DNA of 64,000 nucleotides from Stropharia rugosoannulata. Lineage: Eukaryota > Basidiomycota > Agaricomycetes > Agaricales > Strophariaceae. This document shows positions 1 to 7,700 of the stretch, piece by piece (position 1 is the first letter of the stretch; each line of letters begins with the position of its first letter). The notes beneath the pieces were generated by a model. It worked only from the letters and a program-made list of their open reading frames with translations. It did no database searches and was not told the origin of the DNA. The stretch spans positions 1,736,001 to 1,800,000 of the forward strand of contig JANCIK010000013.1 of assembly GCA_028532985.1 (NCBI GenBank), in the 5' to 3' direction. A program made the translations under genes and the position numbers.

Positions 1-581
1 GAGAACACAATGCTTGGCTTTTCTGTCTGTCGTATGCACTACGGGTGTATCAAATATGTTGAACGCGTTAAACCCTAAGCCGAGTAGCACGCAGCGTTTC
101 GTGAGCCGTTGGGCACATTCCAGGATCCTGAGACAAGATGTAGGATTGTTATCTAATTGTCATTGATGCCGAGGTGGACAAAGGTGTGCAGTGTGAACGG
201 GCAATAAATGTTTATTTTCAGGTACTGGCTGTCTTCCAGCGATTGAAGAGCACGTAGAGGGGGTTGACCTTTGAAGGCTTCTTCTGTCTTCATCTGCGCT
301 CGTCACGCATGATATGAAAGCACTGCGTAGGCTTCCTGACTTCTGCTTGAACGCTGGTAATAATGCCACATGAGAATGTCCGCGGAAGAAAGAATCGAGC
401 TCTCTAGAATTAGATGGAAGTCGAAGCTCGAAGTCGTGTTCACTTTACCCGAATCGTGGAAGTAATTGTCGATATTGCGTTAAAGCTAAACTTGAATTAA
501 ATATGTTAGTGCTATGGGATATCTATTGGTACACGGAGGGTATACAATGTATACATGACGAATTAATCCTCATGGGAGAAC
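1..581. other. Left-edge stretch with no recognised gene
   Basis: I see only short open frames without recognisable domains or a credible splice pattern. A single AAACCCTAA-like string near 71 is isolated and is not a telomere array. The stretch lies downstream of SEC11, so it probably contains that gene's 3' flank. Confidence 0.5.
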
Positions 582-1393
582 CTATTCCCGCTGTAAAAGT
601 GCGAGTAGCCCAAGGCCTCCCAATAGCGCATATTTTAGTTGCGGGAAGTCGTTCTAAAGAAAGTTCAGTGTCTTGTACCAACCTGTAACGCAACCATACT
701 GCTTACCATGGCAATCGTCACGTATCCGACGTATGGCAAAAATCTTGATAACCGCGTCAGCGGAAAGGTCTAGCAGACGCAAACGAGGTACGTACCCCCG
801 GACTTTGCCAACAATATGTTTCCGCTCCAGCCATTCCAGTCCCTGATAAAGCTCAATATCATCGACGTAGTTATTGTCTCCCTTCGTAAGAAGCTTCTGA
901 TTTAAAACCAGTTCTGAGGTTGTAACCGTGGTGTTATTTTTCCTCGATTTTTTGGGCTTGACTTCGTGGGTCTCGAGTACGCGATGGACGATGGGTATAT
1001 CCGCTCCAGGAATCTTGTATACCGTGATATCTCCAGTCTTATACATCTCGTTCACAGGGTTGGTGAGGAAGAGTAGATCTCCGCGATAGAATGCAGGTTC
1101 CATAGAACCGCTACCCCCAACGAGTTTCGTTGAGCTTGAATGAGAATATGAGGCCGGCAAGTGAACACATACCTTAGTACGACAACGATGGGGGACTCGG
1201 AGTTTGTGAGTATTCCAAGGCCTTTCCATATCATGAGGCCAGAGGCAATAACTGAAGCAAAATTGAGAACTTGTAGTAGGACCTGTACAGTGCACGATGT
1301 CAATATAAGCACGCTGTTGGAGTTGCTTTGAGAGATTGTACTTACATGGCGAAAACCTAACCGTTTGAACGCCTTGATTTCCTCAGTAAACAT
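582..1393 (-). CDS. SEC11: SEC11, catalytic subunit of the signal peptidase complex
   Basis: ER membrane serine protease that removes signal peptides from secretory proteins. Five exons join in frame (1346-1393, 1173-1282, 796-1110, 707-743, 582-653), 194 codons including the stop. Exon 1 encodes the cytosolic start [16 protein letters not shown]. Exon 2 encodes the membrane segment [17 protein letters not shown]. The exon 2/3 junction rebuilds the catalytic motif SGSMEPAF with the active serine. Exon 3 also carries [10 protein letters not shown] and HRVLE (catalytic His region) and KGDNN. The last two exons give [12 protein letters not shown] and a hydrophobic C-terminal end ([14 protein letters not shown]). 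All introns are GT-AG. The length is slightly above the usual 165-190 residues because of a basic insert after HRVLE. I see no break. Confidence 0.93.
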
Positions 1394-1807
1394 GACGATT
1401 GTACTCTAGGCTCGGTCGTTTTCGTGTATCAAGCTGCGAGCCCGTTTCCTGAGGAAGTGTTGACGTGAATACTTGTATGAAAAGGTTTGGGGGTTTACTT
1501 GGCTTGGGGTGACACGTTGGAAGAGATTAGTCACGTGACGAATCAGAAACAACGTCACTTGGAAGACTTGACTTTCACCTCGAGAATGACTCTGAGCGCT
1601 TGAGCCTCCAATATCTGCCAGTGTCAAATAAGGCCGCGCTTGATGTAATGATATGTCATGCTTACAACAATACAGCTTTCTATAGTCCTCAAATTGATTT
1701 CAAAACCATGTCAAATTTTAAAACCTTGAACTCAAAGCGTATTACATTTACAACAATCAAACTACAGTCAAAAGGTGTACAATATGCGCTATGAAGTTGT
1801 CAGCCTT
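1394..1807. other. Intergenic, 5' side of SEC11
   Basis: No gene recognised. The stretch lies between the SEC11 start codon and the outer edge of the inverted repeat arm, and should contain the SEC11 promoter. No clear TATA box or other motif stands out. Confidence 0.4.
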
Positions 1808-2130
1808 TTACGTATAACTAAGGCGGCCTACGAAAGGTGTATTGTCCCCTAATCATAAGTGTCTACCGAATATCTTGTGTTCGTTCATTTCATGTGACCA
1901 CATTGCCAATTAGTTATACCGTGACGCGGCGCTGCCTCGTGCTGCTACTCCAACGAAAATATGTGGCAGTAGGGCTCAAACGCCGTAAGTACTGTCGTTC
2001 TGGGCGCGCGATCCAGCTGAGGAAGGCTTTCGAGCTGCGAGGTAAATGGTCGCATTGTCGTGACGGACCACGGAACTGATCCAGCGATAATATTGAGCTG
2101 TGACACCGGGCTGGCTCTGGCTCTAGAGAC

Positions 2131-2150
2131 TATAAAGTGGCATATATAAA
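2131..2150 (+). promoter_or_regulatory. Conserved double TATA-like block upstream of the CRN gene
   Basis: TATAAA at 2131-2136 and TATATAAA at 2143-2150 lie in the upstream block shared by both arms; in arm B the counterpart is on the minus strand near 27900-27920. In arm A the Gypsy insertion now separates this block from the CRN start codon by about 8.8 kb. Whether it is the CRN promoter or that of another transcript is not decided by the sequence. Confidence 0.35.
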
Positions 2151-2289
2151 CTGGCTGGATGCCCTGTCAACGATATTCTGGATGAGGTGCTGTCTGGGAT
2201 GGCATTGTCCCAACGCACACCGCATGTCGGGGTCTGGCTGTTAGCGGAGTTTGAATCAATGCGAAGTTCAAATTATCGCTAATTGTATA

Positions 2290-2553
2290 TGTGACGGGGC
2301 GTGATTCACACGAGTCCCGGCACACGAGTCAAGCCTCAAAAGACAGGATAAAGCTGTAGATTCAAGACTTGGGCCCTACCTACGATGCAGAGGCCCTTTA
2401 TATACTCTACAGGAGTGTTTATGCAGTAAATAAATGTGATATGATAAAAGATAAAAGTACTAGATATATCTAACCACTATCAGAGTGGATGATAAAGGTG
2501 GGATAAGATAAGATATAGCTGAAGATTGTGACGACTAAAGGCAGTCCGTCACA
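2290..2553 (-). repeat. Gypsy 3' LTR
   Basis: 264 bp, TG...CA ends with perfect 8-bp inverted termini. It contains TATATAAAG on the minus strand near 2395-2405, a likely LTR TATA box. Identical to 10611-10874 as far as I can read. Confidence 0.96.
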
Positions 2554-2656
2554 TACGCCCTCCAGCTGATGTGAAATATCAGCTAAGTAAAATGTATGTA
2601 GCGAAGTAAGTAAGTCAAAGGCAAAGTAATAGTAGGAAAATGTAAAAGAATATATG

Positions 2657-3529
2657 TTAAACAGAATTGCCCTTGTTTTTCTTTGACTTCCTCCTGTCGC
2701 TAGTCGGATACGGATTGTGTCGATTGTTTTGCCTGCCCAACTTGCCCGAGAGTGCGTCCAGAACGATCTCGTAAATTTCGTTCGGCTTGAACCGGTTGCC
2801 GAATAGGCGGATAGTTTCGACGGCGGCCTGAAGTGTCGCTCCGTCTGGAAATGAAGGATTGAGTGGGTAACGGAAATGGCCGTTGGATGCGTAAACGATG
2901 GTGCCGGCCGGAGTAATCCATGGGAGTTTGTAGTGCTGGACTGGGTCCGCATTGAGAGCGCTAGCGATTTCGCGGTATCCGATAGGTTCGGCAATGCGGA
3001 TCTTCCACTCGGTTCGGCCTCGCGTGCGGCTGAGCTCAAGCGCGTAGTTGAGGACGGATTTCATGAGGGACATGGGGACTTCGAGTATGTCGCCGTCACG
3101 GGTGAGTAGGTGGTAAGAGTGGTGTGGTGTGATGAATAGGCGCGAGAACCCCGGAACAGGGGAGCTCAAATTGGCGGCATCGGCAGGTAGACGGAAGAAT
3201 GGGTATGCGCCTGGTGCGCTCGAGTTCGGGATTAGCGCGTCGTTGATTGGGTCCGTAGGGTCGACCGGTGCGCATACGGCAGGTGCGGATGGTGCGGGAA
3301 CGTCCATGTTGACGTCGGTGCTGGTTGGCGGCTCTTCGGGCAGCGGGGCGGACAACGGATCGGAGACGGAAGTAGTGGCTGTGCTGTCGTCGTTCGCGAA
3401 AGTAGTGGTCGAAGAGGCAGAGGTTTTGTTGAAACGAAGTCCTTTAGGTAGAGTGTAAGGAGAGGAAGACGAAGTAGTAGAAGTAGAGAGTGTAGTAGAA
3501 GAGGAAAATGAAGTAGTAATTGCGTCCAT
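2657..3529 (-). CDS. Third ORF of the Gypsy element, unknown function
   Basis: 290 residues, located between the pol stop (3562) and the 3' LTR, the place where errantiviruses carry env. I do not recognise the protein. Residues 1 to about 110 are rich in Ser, Thr and Pro and look disordered. About 120-265 looks folded (for example PGFSRLFITPHHSYHLLTRD, WKIRIAEPIGYREIASAL, WITPAGTIVYASNGHFRYPL). The C-terminus is basic (RRKSKKNK). There is no signal peptide and no membrane segment, so it is not envelope-like. The ATG lies 32 nt after the pol stop, which would suit reinitiation or a spliced/subgenomic message. The open frame is full length in a young element, so it is likely functional or recently so. 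Confidence 0.7.
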   Translation of the reverse strand: MDAITTSFSSSTTLSTSTTSSSSPYTLPKGLRFNKTSASSTTTFANDDSTATTSVSDPLSAPLPEEPPTSTDVNMDVPAPSAPAVCAPVDPTDPINDALIPNSSAPGAYPFFRLPADAANLSSPVPGFSRLFITPHHSYHLLTRDGDILEVPMSLMKSVLNYALELSRTRGRTEWKIRIAEPIGYREIASALNADPVQHYKLPWITPAGTIVYASNGHFRYPLNPSFPDGATLQAAVETIRLFGNRFKPNEIYEIVLDALSGKLGRQNNRHNPYPTSDRRKSKKNKGNSV

Positions 3530-3561
3530 TAAAGAAAGAAAGTGTGAAAAGGAGTGGGGTT

Positions 3562-4701
3562 TTATAGTTGTGAGTTAGGCTTGGGTGGCCCAAGCGCGTC
3601 AATATTATCTGCGCCCATAGCTTCCAAATATTGTTTTAATACTTCCAAATGGGCTACCTGGTCGTAAGGCATCCAGGAGCTTTCTCCAGATGTAAACAAA
3701 ATTTTAAAGTGAGCTTGTTTGCCACTTTCTCTATGTTCTATGACTTTCTCTGCTAGCCACTCGCCCTCCAAATCTTCGAGATCGAAGATTTGTGTATCAA
3801 GACGGCCCGGGAATAATTGATCGTCATTTGGTATATGAATTCTCAACAGGGACGCGTGGAAGACGTCATGAACACCGCGCTTAACGAGGTTGGGCGGCAA
3901 TTTCACGCGGTAAGAATAATTACCAAAATCTTGTGTGATCTCGTATGGGCCAATAAATTTTGGTGATAGCTTGCGGCTCATCCCTTTAGGTATAGCAATG
4001 TTCTTAGTGGAAATGTATACTAAATCTTTAACAGCAAACGGTGCGCGAACACGTTGTCTGTTTGAGTTACGGATTGATTTCACACGCGCCCCAATAAGGC
4101 AGTCGTGTGCGCGCATTACTGCTGTGCGCATCTTCCGCGCGAATGCTCGAACACCTGGGAAGCCGTCTGGCTTATTGGCATCCCAAATAAATGATCTAGG
4201 CATGTGCCCATAATTCAAGAAGAATGGGGCGAAGCCCGTGCTCTCAGAACGAGCTGAGTTAATTGCAAATTCAATGGCGGGTAATTTACTAACCCAATCC
4301 TTTTGATCAGGGCTGATGCACACGCGTAGCATCTGTCCAATCGTCTTGTTCGCTCGCTCGGTGGCTCCGTCCGTCTCCGGATGGAAAGCAGACGACATGT
4401 GGAGCTTTGTTCCGATCAATCTATGTAATTCTTGCCAAAAATGGCTGGTAAACAAAGTGTCTCTATCACTTACAATAATTTCTGGTAAGCCGTGTAGCTT
4501 GTAGACCTCGGAAAACACTAATTCCGCGACTTCTTTCGCAGTATAGTTCGATCTACTAGGCACTAAATGTACCATACCAGTAAATAAATCAATAATTGTT
4601 GTTATAGAGTCATATGTGCCATTTCTATTTTTGGACTCAGGAAATGGACCTACAAAATCAATTCCGATCGCGGCCCATGGTCGCTTCTGGATCTCAAAGG
4701 G
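3562..4701 (-). CDS. Gypsy integrase core and chromodomain-like tail (-1 frame relative to gag-pol)
   Basis: This is the continuation of pol after the frame break near 4695-4701. It carries the integrase catalytic core: first Asp in IGIDFVGPFPES, second Asp in IIVSDRD, Glu in ETDGATERANKTI. The C-terminal part has the APFFLNYG and PKFIGPYEI regions usual in this family, then a chromodomain-like segment (EWLAEKVIEHRESG ... SSWMPYDQVAHLEVLKQYLE) that may guide chromatin-targeted integration. The stop at 3562 precedes ORF3 by 32 nt. It is only expressed with the upstream part if the ribosome shifts -1 or if other copies lack the break. Confidence 0.85.
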   Translation of the reverse strand, partial: PFEIQKRPWAAIGIDFVGPFPESKNRNGTYDSITTIIDLFTGMVHLVPSRSNYTAKEVAELVFSEVYKLHGLPEIIVSDRDTLFTSHFWQELHRLIGTKLHMSSAFHPETDGATERANKTIGQMLRVCISPDQKDWVSKLPAIEFAINSARSESTGFAPFFLNYGHMPRSFIWDANKPDGFPGVRAFARKMRTAVMRAHDCLIGARVKSIRNSNRQRVRAPFAVKDLVYISTKNIAIPKGMSRKLSPKFIGPYEITQDFGNYSYRVKLPPNLVKRGVHDVFHASLLRIHIPNDDQLFPGRLDTQIFDLEDLEGEWLAEKVIEHRESGKQAHFKILFTSGESSWMPYDQVAHLEVLKQYLEAMGADNIDALGPPKPNSQL

Positions 4702-7700
4702 TGTAAAAGGCCAAAAGGCTTGTGATTGGTTGATTTACTCTGCTTACACTTGATGCAAGAGTTGCAGTAGCTCTCAATGTCTTTAGACATAGTCTTCCAC
4801 CATACAAATTCATGTAGGTAGTCATAGGTTTTATGAAAACTTAAGTGGGCAAGTAATGTGTGCCCTTCAGCAATGATAATTTCTCTAATGGATCGTCCTC
4901 TTACTCTGAGATTGGGTATACAGAGTAATCTCTGATTGTTTTCCACCATGTACAGTAATTGTTCTTTATTATCATAGTGAAATAGTTTGTATTCCAGTGG
5001 ATTTTCCACTATACTCTTAAAGAATGGGTCTAATTTGTAGTTTCCCTTAATGGCTTTCAAAATGTCTATGCTGTCGAGCTCGCGCGCTAAATCGAGCGGC
5101 GGAAATTCACTAAGTTCCTCTGCAAGCTCGGTATTCTCGGTTACTGCCGGAGCGCTTCCCACGCCCTCCGAGATAGGTGGTGCGCGTTGCACATTCGCGC
5201 CCTCCGTCGATTTCGGTAAGTCCTTCTTTCTGGCTGGTATTCTAATGACTAATCTTTTTGAAGGGTCAGGTCCTTTTAGTTTGAAGCCGTTGCGTACACG
5301 CGCGGCAAATTCTTCGGCCGTTTCGGGACGGCCCGTGTCAGCCGTCTCACTTGCAAGCGCCTTCTTGGTGCGCCTGCCCACTATGTTTGCGTTGCACGCT
5401 TCAAGTCCCACAAATACAGGAAAAGAAATAGTCTTACAAGCAAGCTCCATTGAGTCGCTTGTTCCATCATATTCGGTGTACTCGGATGGCGCACGTACAG
5501 TACCTGGTGCGTCATTTGAATAGATGCGCGAGAGTGCGTCACTTAATATATTCTCTTTCCCAGGGACGTGTATTACTTCAAAATCAAACATTGTTAAGTT
5601 TTCGAGCCAACGAGCTCGTCTGGGTGAGATATCTTTATGTTTCAATACTGTTTCAAGGCCCTCATGGTCTGTATACCATCTAAAGTGAGTGCCTAACAAT
5701 AAATCTCTGTATCTCATCATTGTTTCTAACCCTGCTAATAATTCTATTTCATGCACAGGATAGTTTTGTTGAGCCGGGCTTAACTTTGCGGAGTAAAAAG
5801 CGGCGACTTCGGCGTTCTGCCAGTCTTCGCCTTGGCTAATCACACCGGCAATGCCTGTCAGGCAGCCATCAGTTACAAGATTGATGGGAGGTGCGCCCTC
5901 CTTATAATTCAAAGGTTTTCGGTGATGATCACGGCACTTACTAGCCAGATATTTAATTTCTTCAAAGGCCCGTTGATGTGTATGGTCCCAACGGAACGGT
6001 ACAGCCTCGCTTGTGAGTGTATGTAAGACTCCCATGGGAATTCTCACACGGTCAATGTCATCAGCTAGATAGCCCACGGCTCCAAGGAATCCTCTCAAAA
6101 GTTCTCGATTAGTGGGGACTTTCCACTTCATCAGGGCGTCGACCTTGTAGGGATCCATCTGGATTCCGTCATCGTCGACAACTCTCCCTAATATTTTCAC
6201 CTTTTTACATAAAAATTGTAATTTAGAAGAAGATAAATAAAACTTCTCCTTTCTCAGTATATCTAATATGGTCTTTACATGTTGTATGTGCTCTTCTAAG
6301 GTATCTGAATAGATAACTATGTCGTCTAGGTAGACATCCATAAATGTACCAATGTAAGGAGAGAATATGTAGTTCATTAGTGATTGATATGTTGCTGGAG
6401 CATTGGTGTCCCCTTGTTGCAACACATTACTTAACATATTCCCGCTTGGTGTTGCAAAAGCAGTCTTCTCGACATCACCTGGTTCAATGCGCACTTGCTC
6501 GTACGCATCCTTCAAGTCTATTATAGAACGATACCTGCGCGCGGCCACGCGTCGCATAATACCGTCTATATCCGGTAATGGTGATACCATCCGGCGTGTG
6601 TTTGCGTTGCGCGCACGCAAGTCAATAACCGTGCGCAACTTCGGAGGCTCATCTGGGCCTCCCGGCTTCTTGATAAACATCATAGGTACAGCGTTTCGCG
6701 CCTTAGTAACTTCCCAGCGTCCTGATTTCAGGTATGCATCTCGCTTTTCTAACCATTGTGGCATAAATGCTTCAGGACATTTGGCTGGACGGTACGGATA
6801 AACTTTATTTTCATCTATTAAGTCGATGCGATGATTAATTGCCCTTAAGGGTGGTAATTCAGTCTCGCCTGCAGTTTTGCAAAGCGGTTCAGCGAGCTCG
6901 TGCAAATAGGTGCGCGCGCTCTCGAGGTCACGTTCTTCAAGTTGCACGGCCCGTGACGCGACTTGTCGCACTGTTGTGCCTTCGACTGACACGGACTCGT
7001 TACTTCCAATAATTATGCGAGTCTCATTGAATCCAACAAGAACTTTATGTTGGAACAAGAAGGGTGTACCAAGGATAATGTCATAGTTAGATAGATTAAT
7101 GATATCAAAAGATCTTTTTTCTTTTATTCCTTGATAAGAAAATTCTGGAGTGGTCTTGAATTTTACATCAGACCTTGAACCCAGTACTGCTAATTGTACC
7201 TTCAATGGAGAGGTAAGTGTCTCCTTCTTTAATTGTAATTGATCTGCTAATGTTGTGGACATGAAATCACACAACGATCCAGTGTCGATTAATGCACGCG
7301 CTGGTTTTCCGTTGATGTGCACGACAATTGTTATTGGTCTTGGCACGATGCGCGCGGGATCTTTCGTAATAGCAGCATTGCGCTGTACGGCGGGTAAAGG
7401 TACGCCATCGTCATCCGTGAGTATTGCATGGCTCGATATCATGCAGTCCATGCCGTATTCAGAGTGCGAATTATTTTTGTTATCTTCGGAGTGCGTTTCC
7501 AGCACCCGCTCGCCCTCCGTCATTTCGGAATCGAAAAGACGGGCTAAATCTTCGCCCTCAACCTCTGTACAAGTCAGAGATAAGAAAGATTTATATACTA
7601 TTCTGTAATACCATTGTCTTATGTCAAAGTAAGGCTTGTGCATCTTGTCTGCTCCAATCCAGAAGCATTTGTGTGCATCCCAGTCAATAACACAATAATC

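Noticed and set aside
65..80. Telomere-like AAACCCTAA
   Set aside because: A single occurrence, not a tandem array.
3129..3458. Open frame on the plus strand opposite Gypsy ORF3
   Set aside because: Ala/Gly/Val-rich shadow of the Ser/Thr/Pro-rich ORF3 codons; no domain.
2657..3529. Third Gypsy ORF as an envelope gene
   Set aside because: No signal peptide, no membrane segment and no envelope-like cysteine pattern; only the position is similar.
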